From Deltaproteobacteria bacterium (lineage in GTDB: Bacteria; Desulfobacterota; Binatia; UTPRO1), in NCBI GenBank assembly GCA_020848745.1, contig JADLHM010000110.1:186563-250562 (forward strand): a DNA stretch of 64,000 nucleotides, given 5' to 3'. The notes under the pieces are model-generated. The model did not search any database, was not told where the DNA came from, and was given only the letters and a program-made list of their open reading frames with translations. Shown piece after piece: positions 26,071 through 34,249 of this stretch (position 1 is its first letter; each line of letters starts with the position of its first letter). The position numbers and the translations under genes are program-made.

Positions 26071-27234
26071 TCAGGCGAAGAGACGCTGGCTCGCGAGGCG
26101 CGCGCCCTCGACGAGCGCGCGCAGCTTCAGCCACACGACTTCCTCGGCGACCTCGCCGAGCCCCGCCGCGGTCGCGAACCCGCAGTCGGGCGTCGCGAGC
26201 ACGCGGCGCGGATCGCCGACCGCCTCGACGGCGCGCTCGATGCGGTCGGCGACCACCTCGGGGTGCTCGACGTAGTTGGTGGTCGGGTCGACGACGCCGG
26301 CGATGAGCAGCATCTCGGCCGGCAGCGGGTAGTCGCGGAAGCAGCGCCATTCGTGGGCGTGGCGCGGGTTCGCGAGCGAGACGACGAGCGCGCCGACGTT
26401 CGCCGCGTAGAGGAGCGGCAGGATCTCCGCGAGCGGGACGTCGTCGTCGTGCGGGGCCTCGTAGTTGCCCCAGCAGACGTGTAGCCGTACGCGCTCCTCG
26501 GGAATGTCGCGCAGCGCCCGGTTGAGGGCCGTGACGTTGGTGTCGACGAAGCGCAGGAAGTCGGCGAGCGGGCGATCGGCGTACGAGGTGTGCCGCTCCA
26601 TCGCGAGATCGGGTGCGTCGATCTGCAGCACGTAGCCGTGCGCGACGATGGCCTGGTACTCGGTCGCGAGCGCGTCGGCCACCGCGGTCACGTACTCCCC
26701 GTACGTGGGGTAGGAGGCGTTGAGCATCGCCGACGCGACGATGCCAGGCGAGGCCGCGGTCATGAAGCACTCGCGGAACCCCCGCGGCTGGTCCGCCGTG
26801 GCGCGTGCCAGGAGCGCGCATTCCTCCTCGACGTGGCGGCGTTCGGTGTAGGTGACGGGCCCGATCGCCTGCGGGGTGTTCATGAGGCTCACCATGGTGC
26901 GGCCGAAGTCCGGGAGCTTCAGTTGAAGGAAGCTCGGATAGCGCGTGATGTCGCGCATGACCGGCCGCTGGCCCGCGCCCCCGAAGCCGCTCATGCGGTG
27001 CTGGACGTAGGAGACGAAGCTCTCGCGCGGCTGCTCGCCGTCGTTCCCGACGTGGATGCCCGCGGCGAGCTGCTTGGCCACGACGTCGCGCGTGGCGCGT
27101 TCGACGGCCGCCGCCAGCGCGACGTCGTCGACGACTTCGCGCCGGCTCAGCCGCACGAGCAGGTCGAGAAGCTCCGGGGGGCGCGGCAGGCTGCCGGCGT
27201 GGGTGGTCAGGATCTCGTCGCTGCTGGCGAGCAT
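26071..27234 (-). CDS. MetE-type cobalamin-independent methyltransferase-like protein
   Basis: A 387-residue TIM-barrel protein corresponding to the C-terminal, catalytic domain of MetE or to the methyltransferase MtxA/UROD-like relatives. Zinc-ligand candidates: His and Cys in LHVCWGN and Cys in PDCGF; THAGSLPRP near the N-terminus matches the substrate side. The N-terminal half of classical MetE (about 350 residues) is absent, so the protein is not a canonical methionine synthase and the methyl donor is uncertain. Similar short proteins occur in archaea and many bacteria. It is convergent with nothing and stands alone. Confidence 0.75.
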   Translation of the reverse strand: MLASSDEILTTHAGSLPRPPELLDLLVRLSRREVVDDVALAAAVERATRDVVAKQLAAGIHVGNDGEQPRESFVSYVQHRMSGFGGAGQRPVMRDITRYPSFLQLKLPDFGRTMVSLMNTPQAIGPVTYTERRHVEEECALLARATADQPRGFRECFMTAASPGIVASAMLNASYPTYGEYVTAVADALATEYQAIVAHGYVLQIDAPDLAMERHTSYADRPLADFLRFVDTNVTALNRALRDIPEERVRLHVCWGNYEAPHDDDVPLAEILPLLYAANVGALVVSLANPRHAHEWRCFRDYPLPAEMLLIAGVVDPTTNYVEHPEVVADRIERAVEAVGDPRRVLATPDCGFATAAGLGEVAEEVVWLKLRALVEGARLASQRLFA

Positions 27235-27299
27235 CCGCCGACCCTCGTCGTCCGCGCCCGCGGTGTCAAGAGCGGGAGGCCTGCGCTACGCTGGCGACG

Positions 27300-28013
27300 A
27301 TGTGCGGCCGCTTCACCCGTTCGAGCCCACCGCAGGCGATCGCCGAGGAGTTCGGCGTCGGGCTCGACGCCCTCGCGCCGCCGGCGCCGCGCTTCAACGT
27401 GTGTCCGAGCGAGGACGTGCTCGTGGTCGCGCGGAGCGCGGCGTTCGAGGAAGCGGGCACCCCGGCGGCGGGCTTCATGCGCTGGGGGCTCGTGCCGTGG
27501 TTCGCGCGCGACCCGAAGGGCGGACCGCGCGCGATCAACGCCCGCGCCGAGACGATCGCCGCGAATCGCACCTTCCGCGCCGCGTTCGCGCGCCGGCGCT
27601 GTCTCGTCGTGGCGGACGGCTTCTACGAGTGGCGGCGGAGCGGCGCCGAGCGCGCGCCGTGGTTCATCCGTCTGCGCTCGCGGCGGCCGTTCGCGTTCGC
27701 CGGCGTGTGGGACCGCTGGACGTCGGAGGAGGGGACGCCGCTCCTCAGCTGCGCGATCGTGACGTGCGACGCCAACGGCGTGGTCGCGCCGATCCACGAT
27801 CGCATGCCGGTGATCGTGCCGCGCGCGGCGCGCGCGACGTGGCTCGCGCGCGCCGCGTCGCCCGCCGACCTCGTGGCGCTCCTGCGTCCCCATCCCGAGG
27901 ACGCGATGGAGGCGTACCCGGTCTCGAAGCTCGTGAACGCGCCGCGCCACGACGGACCGGAGTGCATCCGACCGCTCGTGCCGTCCGCGGGGCGCGAGGG
28001 CCGGGTTCCTTAG
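27300..28013 (+). CDS. SRAP (YedK/HMCES) abasic-site processing protein
   Basis: A 237-residue protein with the SOS-associated peptidase fold. Cys2 of MCGRF, the residue that forms a covalent bond with an abasic site in single-stranded DNA, is present once the initiating Met is removed. Other conserved parts: WGLVPWFARD, the INARAET motif, GFYEW with its Glu, and HDRMP with His. It protects ssDNA from breaks at abasic sites during replication. ATG at 27300 must be the start, since the Cys has to follow immediately. Ends ten bases before a minus-strand terminator hairpin. Confidence 0.92.
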   Translation: MCGRFTRSSPPQAIAEEFGVGLDALAPPAPRFNVCPSEDVLVVARSAAFEEAGTPAAGFMRWGLVPWFARDPKGGPRAINARAETIAANRTFRAAFARRRCLVVADGFYEWRRSGAERAPWFIRLRSRRPFAFAGVWDRWTSEEGTPLLSCAIVTCDANGVVAPIHDRMPVIVPRAARATWLARAASPADLVALLRPHPEDAMEAYPVSKLVNAPRHDGPECIRPLVPSAGREGRVP

Positions 28014-28049
28014 AAAATCCGGGAGGCCGGCGGTGCGCGCCGGCCTCCC
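28014..28049 (-). terminator. Rho-independent terminator of the Cys-rich gene
   Basis: GGGAGGCCGG at 28021-28030 pairs perfectly with CCGGCCTCCC at 28040-28049 across a nine-base loop. Read on the minus strand the hairpin is followed by ATTTTC, a short U-tract. It lies ten bases after the stop of the Cys-rich gene, and its stem can also serve the plus-strand SRAP gene that ends at 28013, though no T-tract follows in that direction. Confidence 0.7.
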
Positions 28050-28058
28050 TGCCCGACG

Positions 28059-28943
28059 TTACTCGGCCTGCACCGGGCAATTGGTGTCGACGCAGGCGCG
28101 GAACGCCTGCCGGCACGCGAGGATCCCTGGGCGGGCCGCTTCGTGTGCGGCGTCGCGGCAGACGAAGGCCGCCACCTGCACGCCGTCCACGCACTGATCG
28201 AAGGCGAGCTGCGCGGCCGGGTCGCGCGGCGGCGGGAACTGCGCGACGCAGCCGTCGATGCCGCTCGCGCGATCGGCGGCGCAGACCGCGAGCGCGGCGT
28301 CGAACTCGGCCCGCACCGGGGCGCGGCACGCGGTGCGATCGGCGCGGCACGCTTCCATGCAATCGTGGTCGCGATTGCGGCAGTCGTCCTTCGCGACCTG
28401 GAGCTCCTCCCTGCACGCCGCACCGCACACCTTGGCGGCGGCGTTGGCGTCACGGATGCATTGCTTCGGATCGAGGGCCGGATCGGCGGGGTCGGGCGCC
28501 GGGCAGGCCTTGGCGCAGGCGCGGAAGGCCTTACGGCACTGCTTCAGCAACGGCCGCGCGAGCTCGCGTGCGGCGTCGCGGCACTCGAAGGCGTCGACCT
28601 GCGCCCGGTCGATGCAGAGGTCACGATCGTCGCCGGGCGGGTTGTTGGCGCGGCACTCGGCGCGGCGCGCCTCGAGGGCGTCGTTGCAGGCGTCGATCAG
28701 GGCGTCGAGGCCGCTGTCGAGCCGGCACTGCGACCGGTTCGCACGGCACACCTCGACGCAGGCGTGATCGCGATTCAGGCAGGCGTCTTTGGCGGTCTGC
28801 AGCGTTTCCTTGCAGCTCGCGGCACAATCCTTGGCATCTTTCTTGGCTTCGCGCACACACGCGCGCTGGCCCGCGGCGGCGACGGTGGCGGCTCCGAGCA
28901 GGAGCGCGACGGCGGCGACGGCGATGGACGGACGGCACTTCAT
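28059..28943 (-). CDS. Secreted Cys-rich tandem-repeat protein
   Basis: A 294-residue exported protein with signal peptide (residues 1-26, VAAVALLLGAATVAAAG) and two similar repeats. Repeat one (about 30-160) and repeat two (about 165-290) share the spacing of CxxEA-AKxC-xxCxxELQxAKDxC, NRDHxCxExC, then QVxAFxCRDAA and CRxAFRAC. I count over 30 Cys. The repeats are helical rather than beta-rich, so the fold is probably disulfide-clasped helices. Role unknown. A strong AAGGAGG site precedes the ATG at 28943; the frame runs open far upstream but without a start of that quality. Confidence 0.75.
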   Translation of the reverse strand: MKCRPSIAVAAVALLLGAATVAAAGQRACVREAKKDAKDCAASCKETLQTAKDACLNRDHACVEVCRANRSQCRLDSGLDALIDACNDALEARRAECRANNPPGDDRDLCIDRAQVDAFECRDAARELARPLLKQCRKAFRACAKACPAPDPADPALDPKQCIRDANAAAKVCGAACREELQVAKDDCRNRDHDCMEACRADRTACRAPVRAEFDAALAVCAADRASGIDGCVAQFPPPRDPAAQLAFDQCVDGVQVAAFVCRDAAHEAARPGILACRQAFRACVDTNCPVQAE

Positions 28944-29138
28944 GGGCAGATCCTCCTTGTTCCTCATCTGCCCGCGGGCGGCGACGTAGTCAACCCGGAA
29001 AGCGCGCGCGCATGTGCGCTGCCGGAGGGCGCTACCGCCGCGTGGAGCGCCTCCGGCGGCGTTCTCGCGCCCGGCGTGGCGGCCGATGGCTACTCGTCGC
29101 GTTGCGACCGTACACGGCGGATGCGTAGCGTCGGCCGC

Positions 29139-30164
29139 ATGGCGACGCTCACGGTGATCGAAGAGGCGCGGGCCGCGACGCCGCGCGGTCCGTCGGCGGG
29201 CGGGCTTACCCGGCTCGTCGGGGGAAGCCCGGCGATGGAGCGGCTGCGCGCGCGCGTGGTGCGCGTGCTGCCGACGGCGGTGCCCGTGCTGCTCCAGGGC
29301 GAGACCGGCACCGGCAAAGAGCTCCTGGCGCGGGCCATCCACGGCGGCGGTCCGCGTCGCCACGGCCCGTTCGTGCCGGTGAACTGCGGCGCGCTCTCGG
29401 CCGAGCTCATCGACGCCGAGCTGTTCGGGCACGAACGCGGCGCCTTCACGGGGGCGATCGGGCGACGGCTCGGTCGCGCGGCCGAGGCCGACGGGGGCAC
29501 GCTCTTCCTCGACGAGATCGGCGAGCTGCCGCCGCTCCTCCAGTGCAAGCTCCTGCGGCTCCTCCAGGAGGGCGAGGTGCAGCGCGTAGGCGCCGATCGG
29601 CCGGTCGTCGTCGACGTGCGCGTGGTCGCGGCGACGAACCGCGACCTTCGCGACCTCGTCGAGCGCGGGGCCTTCCGCGCCGACTGCTACTACCGGCTGA
29701 GCGGCGTCGTCATCGAGGTGCCGCCGCTCCGGGACCGCGCCGACGACGTGATGGAGCTCGCCGATCGGATCGTGGCGCGGACGGTCGGCGACCTCGGGCG
29801 GCCGGGACTCGCGCTCGACGAGGCGGCCCGGCGGACGCTCGCCGCCTATCCGTGGCCAGGCAACGTGCGCGAGCTCGAGAACGTCGTCCGCGAGGTCGTC
29901 CTCTACGCCGAGGGCCCGGCGATCGGCGCTGCCGACGTGCGCCTCGCGCTCGCGGCGCGCAGCGCGCGGACGGTCGTCGCGCTCGGGGCGGCCGAGCTCG
30001 TCGAGTGCCTGCGCCGCTGCGACGGCAACGTGACGCGCGCGGCGCGCGAGCTCGGCGTGAGCCGCCCGACGCTCTACAAGCGGCTGCGCGACCGCGGTCT
30101 CGAGTGCGCGACGTTCCGGCCGCCGTCGGCGGCGGTCCGGCGGCGGTTCGGCGCCGCCGGCTGA
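29139..30164 (+). CDS. Sigma-54-dependent transcriptional activator lacking a sensor domain
   Basis: A 341-residue NtrC-type activator. AAA+ domain about residues 25-260: Walker A GETGTGKE, GAFTGA sigma-54-contact loop (intact), Walker B-like LFLDEIGELP, VVAATNRDL sensor I and PWPGNVRELENVV sensor II. C-terminal Fis-type helix-turn-helix: NVTRAARELGVSRPTLYKRLR. The first 25 residues carry no receiver, GAF or PAS domain, so activity must be controlled by a partner or by abundance. No sigma-54 promoter or target operon is visible beside it. Divergent from the Cys-rich gene. Confidence 0.9.
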   Translation: MATLTVIEEARAATPRGPSAGGLTRLVGGSPAMERLRARVVRVLPTAVPVLLQGETGTGKELLARAIHGGGPRRHGPFVPVNCGALSAELIDAELFGHERGAFTGAIGRRLGRAAEADGGTLFLDEIGELPPLLQCKLLRLLQEGEVQRVGADRPVVVDVRVVAATNRDLRDLVERGAFRADCYYRLSGVVIEVPPLRDRADDVMELADRIVARTVGDLGRPGLALDEAARRTLAAYPWPGNVRELENVVREVVLYAEGPAIGAADVRLALAARSARTVVALGAAELVECLRRCDGNVTRAARELGVSRPTLYKRLRDRGLECATFRPPSAAVRRRFGAAG

Positions 30165-30171
30165 CGCGCGT

Positions 30172-32319
30172 CTATTGCAGGCAGCGCAAGCGGAGCTGAT
30201 CCGTGTCGCTCCGCTTGCCGGGCGTGAGGGCGCGGCTCCGCAGCACGCGCGTTCCGATCGGCACCACGATCGGTTGCAGCGTCGTGCAGCGATCGAGCGT
30301 CGCCAGGGCGGGGGCGAAGGCGACGCGGTCGTCGCTGACGGTCGGCGCGGGCGGGACCCCGAGGCCCGCCACGGCCGCGAGCAACTTGGCCGCGTTCGCG
30401 GCGTCGGCCGCGTCACGCGGCCGCCGGATGCTCGGCGCGAGGAGGCGGTACTCGCCGAGCGCCGACGGGATGCAGCGCCGGGCGGCGGGACGTGGGTCGA
30501 CGTTGTTGGCGCAGATCGCGACGTGGAAGACGCACCGGCCGTTCTTGGCGGTGCTGCCGTCGAAGTCGCAGCGCGGGTCGCCGTCGACGCAGCTCGCGCG
30601 GTAGCGCGGGACGTTCCGCGCGCCGGGGCGGGCGCTGGTGAGCGGCGGGACCGGCTGCACGAACCACTCGGTGACGCAGTCGGTGCGCGGCGCGCCGGTG
30701 CCGGGGATGCACTCGCCGGGCGCGCCGGCGCGGCACGCGGGCGGGGGCGCGAGCTCGAAGGTCGCGGTGAAGACGAGCGTCCCGCCCGTCGACGCGAAGT
30801 CGGTGACGCCCACGAGATACGGGGTGTCGGCGGCGACCGGCAGGGTGAGGACGGCGGCGAAGCCGCTCGGTCCGTCGTCGTTGCAGCCGACGCCCGCGAC
30901 GGCGCCGCAGGTCCCGGTGAAGGCGGCCAGCACCGTGTCGTAGTCGCTGCCGGCCGTGGAGAGGGTGAGCGTCCCGGCGAGGGGCGAGACGAGCCGGAAC
31001 CAGACGCTCTTCGACGCCTTCGGGTTCGGGGTGACGACGCAGCTCGGCGTCGGGTCGTCCGCTGCGCTCGTCGCGAGGCGCGTCTCGATGGTCGTCGTGA
31101 AGGGGAAGCTCGTGACGTCGGTCGCGTCGTCGCAGACGTCGTTTGCGGGGGGCGGCGTGACGTTCAGGACTACGTCGACGCCGCTCACGAGCTCGCCGGC
31201 GGCGACGGGAATCTCGACGCCGGGCGTGCTCGGGTCGTCCGGGGGATTGGTCGCGGCTTCGTCATCGCCGCTCCATTGTTCGGGCGGACCCGGCAGCGTC
31301 GCCGGCGGGCTCAGCGGTCCGACGGAGGACCCGCCGGTGAAGAGCCGTGACACGGCCTCGATCTCGACCGTGTAGCGGCCATCGGGCGTCAGGCCCGCGA
31401 GCTCGTAGGCGCCGACGAGCGCGGCGGCCTCCGGCGCGACGCTGCCCGGCACGTAGCGCGCGCCGGACACCCAGCCGACGGCATCGCGCCGCGGATCGTC
31501 GACGTTGCGGGCGATCACGAACGCGCCGCGGAACGGCGCGTCGATGTCGCCGCGGCGGACCTCGCCCGTGATGGTCGCGGTCGTCGTGCGGAAGTCGGCG
31601 GCGGGGTAGAGGACCGAGAGCGACACCTCGTCGTCGCGGGCGAGCGTCGCCGTCTCGGCACCGCTCACGACGAAGGGGAACATGGTCGCGATGGCGTCGT
31701 CGCCGGCGGTCGTGCCGTCGAAGGCCTCGATCAGGTTGATCTGCGAGTGGTCGAGGTTCACGTAGTGGCCGAGCTCGTGGATCATCACGCCGCGGAAGGT
31801 GTCGAGGTCCACCTCGGGATTGCCGCCGCTCGCGATGCCGTCGATGAACTTTCCGTTGAGGACCGCCGAAGCCTCGGTGATCGCGGGGGGCGAGAACGAG
31901 CCGCACTCGGGCCCGGCGAACCCGAGGATGGAGTTCGACGCCCCGGCGCCGAAGAGCGCGTCGGTGATCGTGCCGTCGGTGTCGAAGACGATCGGGCTCA
32001 GACCGTCGTCGCAGACGCCGATGAAGAGGCCGACGTCGGTCGCGCCGACGTCCACCGGCAATGCGCCGGCGTCGCTGAAGGAGATGCTGGCGGTCGGCAC
32101 CGCGGCCCAGAGCGCGAAGGCGTCCTCGACGAGCTGGCGGGCAGCCGTCTCGTCGAGGACGCCGAGGCCGCCGCGGTCCGAGCTCCACGGGACCGGCCGG
32201 GCCTGCCATACGAGCGGCTCGCCGGCGTCGTTGACGAAGAGCGGCCCGGCGGCGAGGGCGCGCACGGTCGAGAGCACGAGCAGCGCGAGCGCGCCGGCGA
32301 GAGCGAGTCGTCGGCGCAC
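30172..32319 (-). CDS. Secreted metzincin-like zinc protease
   Basis: A 715-residue exported protein. Signal peptide residues 1-24. The peptidase domain holds HELGHYVNLDH with zinc ligands His181, His185, His191 and catalytic Glu182; a Met-turn candidate is Met213 in ATMFPF. After it come a carboxypeptidase-regulatory-like segment (about 240-380), a PPC-type/calx-like domain (about 395-530) with four Cys, and a C-terminal Cys-rich region (about 540-715). The long form resembles matrixin-like proteases of environmental bacteria. It follows a small exported protein by six bases and shares an operon with glgC. Confidence 0.78.
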   Translation of the reverse strand: MRRRLALAGALALLVLSTVRALAAGPLFVNDAGEPLVWQARPVPWSSDRGGLGVLDETAARQLVEDAFALWAAVPTASISFSDAGALPVDVGATDVGLFIGVCDDGLSPIVFDTDGTITDALFGAGASNSILGFAGPECGSFSPPAITEASAVLNGKFIDGIASGGNPEVDLDTFRGVMIHELGHYVNLDHSQINLIEAFDGTTAGDDAIATMFPFVVSGAETATLARDDEVSLSVLYPAADFRTTTATITGEVRRGDIDAPFRGAFVIARNVDDPRRDAVGWVSGARYVPGSVAPEAAALVGAYELAGLTPDGRYTVEIEAVSRLFTGGSSVGPLSPPATLPGPPEQWSGDDEAATNPPDDPSTPGVEIPVAAGELVSGVDVVLNVTPPPANDVCDDATDVTSFPFTTTIETRLATSAADDPTPSCVVTPNPKASKSVWFRLVSPLAGTLTLSTAGSDYDTVLAAFTGTCGAVAGVGCNDDGPSGFAAVLTLPVAADTPYLVGVTDFASTGGTLVFTATFELAPPPACRAGAPGECIPGTGAPRTDCVTEWFVQPVPPLTSARPGARNVPRYRASCVDGDPRCDFDGSTAKNGRCVFHVAICANNVDPRPAARRCIPSALGEYRLLAPSIRRPRDAADAANAAKLLAAVAGLGVPPAPTVSDDRVAFAPALATLDRCTTLQPIVVPIGTRVLRSRALTPGKRSDTDQLRLRCLQ

Positions 32320-32325
32320 GCGACC

Positions 32326-32913
32326 TCAGCGACCGGCGTCGACGAGCCCGCGCACGCGCGAGAGAAAGGTCGCGAGCGGCACGGGGCCGGGCGAAGGCGT
32401 GGCGGCTCCCGGCGCGGCGAGCGCCCGCGGCGCGGTCGGCGGCGCGAGGTTCTGGTTGCCGACCTCGTTCTCGACGACGGCGGCGTCGGGCTCGCCGCGG
32501 ACGTGGAAGCAGCCCTGGCCGAGGCCGACCGGGCTCGTGAAGCCGAGCGCGCTCTCGGGATGCACGAAGAGGACGACCGACTCCCCGGCGTGGTAGCGCG
32601 GGAGCGCGGGGTGCGGCAGCACGTGGGCGCCGTCCGCGCCGAGGCTCGTGCCGAGCTGCTTCACGGTGATGGTGTCCTCGGCCGGCCCCTTCAGCCGCTC
32701 GGACACGCGGAAGGTCGTCCAGGTCGCCGGGAGCCCGTGGGGGTCGCGTCCGCTCGTGACGCGCTCGACCCGTCCCACGAAGATGCGCGCGGCCTGTCCC
32801 GTCATCGCCGGCAGATCGACGGGGAGCGCCGTCATCGCCGCCGCGGCGCGGGCGAGCGCCGCGAGCGCCACCGCCGTCAGGACCGCTACGAGCGCCGGGC
32901 GACGAAGGATCAT
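32326..32913 (-). CDS. Small exported protein of unknown family
   Basis: A 195-residue protein with a signal peptide (MILRRPALVAVLTAVALAAL, cleavage near AAAMT). The mature part opens with a beta-strand-rich stretch IFVGRVERVTS, HPALPRYHAGESVVLFVHP, resembling secreted OB-like or NTF2-like proteins, and ends with a Pro/Ala-rich linker and a LATFLSRVRGLVDAG helix. ATG 32913 overlaps the glgC stop by four bases (ATGA) and its own stop lies six bases before the metzincin gene. It may act with the protease, for example as a propeptide or anchor, but that is inference. Confidence 0.6.
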   Translation of the reverse strand: MILRRPALVAVLTAVALAALARAAAAMTALPVDLPAMTGQAARIFVGRVERVTSGRDPHGLPATWTTFRVSERLKGPAEDTITVKQLGTSLGADGAHVLPHPALPRYHAGESVVLFVHPESALGFTSPVGLGQGCFHVRGEPDAAVVENEVGNQNLAPPTAPRALAAPGAATPSPGPVPLATFLSRVRGLVDAGR

Positions 32914-34157
32914 GGCAGCGCGCCGAGGTCGGCGTTCTTCGGTACGACGACCACGCCGCCTTCGCTCACCGTGAAGCGGCGCCGGTCCTCGGCCGGGTCG
33001 TAACCGATGGTCATGCCGGGCGGGACGACCACGCCCTTGTCGACGATCGCCCGCCGGACGCGGGCGTGGCGGCCGACCTCGACGCCGTCGAAGAGAATGG
33101 ACTCTTTCACCTGGGCGTAGCTGTTCACGCGCACGCGCGGGCTCAAGATCGAGCGCTCGACGTGGCCGCCGCTGATGATGCACCCCTCCGACACCATCGA
33201 GTCGATCGCGACGCCGCGCCGCTGGCCTTCGGGATCGGCGAAGACGAATTTCGCCGGCGGGTGCGGATAGTAGGCGGAAAGCGTCGGCCAGCGCGGGTTG
33301 TAGAGGTTGAGCTGCGGGCTGATCGAGATGAGGTCCTCGGACGTCCGCCAATACATGTCGATCGTGCCGACGTCGCGCCAGTAGCCGCGTTGACCGTCGC
33401 GCATGTCGGGGATCGTGTTGGTCGAGAAATCGTAGGCGACGACGGTCGCCGAGCCTTCGACCATGCGCGGCAGCACGTCCTTCCCGAAGTCGTGCGAGGA
33501 GTCCGTGCGCTCGGCGTCGGCGGTCACCGCGCGGACGAGGGCCGCGCAGTCGAAGACGTAGAGGCCCATCGACGCGAGCCGCGTGCCCGTCGCGTCGGCG
33601 TCGACGGGCGGCTTTTCACGGAAGGCGACGATGGTGCCCGCGGCGCTGCAGTCGACGATGCCGAACTGGTCCATGTCGGCCGCCGGCACCGGGATCACCG
33701 CGACGGTGACGTCGGCGCCGCGCTCGCGATGGTATTCGAGCATCTGGCAGACGTCCATTTGGTAGATGTGGTCGGCGCCGAAGACGCAGACCTCGCGCGG
33801 CTGCTCGTTCTCGAGTACATCGAGGTTCTGGAAGACGGCATCCGCGCTGCCGCGGAACCACTGCGGGCCGACGTTCATGGAGGCCGGGACGGGCGCGACG
33901 TAGTGTCCGAGCTGGGGGGCCAGCTGCCAGCCGCGCGCCAGGTGCTGCATCAACGAGCCCGCCTTGTACTGGGTGAGCACGCTGATCTTCGAGATGCCCG
34001 AGTTGACGAAGTTGGAGAGGACGAAATCGATGATGCGGTAGCGGCCGCCGAAGGGGACGGCCGGCTTGGCCCGGTCGCGGGTCAGTGGGTAGAGGCGCTT
34101 CCCCTCGCCGCCGGCGAGGACCATCGCGACGACGTCGCTCGAGCTGCTTCTGGCCAT
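32910..34157 (-). CDS. glgC: Glucose-1-phosphate adenylyltransferase (ADP-glucose pyrophosphorylase)
   Basis: A 415-residue enzyme that makes ADP-glucose from glucose-1-phosphate and ATP, the committed step of glycogen synthesis. Motifs: MVLAGGEGKRLYPLT nucleotide loop, AKPAVPFGGRYRIIDF, FGADHIYQMD, and a C-terminal left-handed beta-helix hexapeptide region (about 290-410). Length and motifs are standard. glgA and glgB are not adjacent. A TACACT hexamer at 34166-34171 sits eight bases before the ATG and could serve as a -10, giving a leaderless transcript. The next gene starts inside its stop codon. Confidence 0.95.
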   Translation of the reverse strand: MARSSSSDVVAMVLAGGEGKRLYPLTRDRAKPAVPFGGRYRIIDFVLSNFVNSGISKISVLTQYKAGSLMQHLARGWQLAPQLGHYVAPVPASMNVGPQWFRGSADAVFQNLDVLENEQPREVCVFGADHIYQMDVCQMLEYHRERGADVTVAVIPVPAADMDQFGIVDCSAAGTIVAFREKPPVDADATGTRLASMGLYVFDCAALVRAVTADAERTDSSHDFGKDVLPRMVEGSATVVAYDFSTNTIPDMRDGQRGYWRDVGTIDMYWRTSEDLISISPQLNLYNPRWPTLSAYYPHPPAKFVFADPEGQRRGVAIDSMVSEGCIISGGHVERSILSPRVRVNSYAQVKESILFDGVEVGRHARVRRAIVDKGVVVPPGMTIGYDPAEDRRRFTVSEGGVVVVPKNADLGALP

Positions 34158-34249
34158 GACGCGACAGTGTACCAGAAGACGTTTCGCCGGATGAACTCCG
34201 CGTGACCACGGTAGCGGGCTCCCCCCCGAGAGGCTAAAAGGAGCGGACC

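Noticed and set aside
26071..27234. Classical methionine synthase MetE
   Set aside because: The protein is half the length of MetE and lacks the N-terminal domain, so only a MetE-like methyltransferase is claimed.
28944..29000. TTGACT as a -35 for the Cys-rich gene
   Set aside because: The hexamer is good but no convincing -10 lies 16-18 bases further on.
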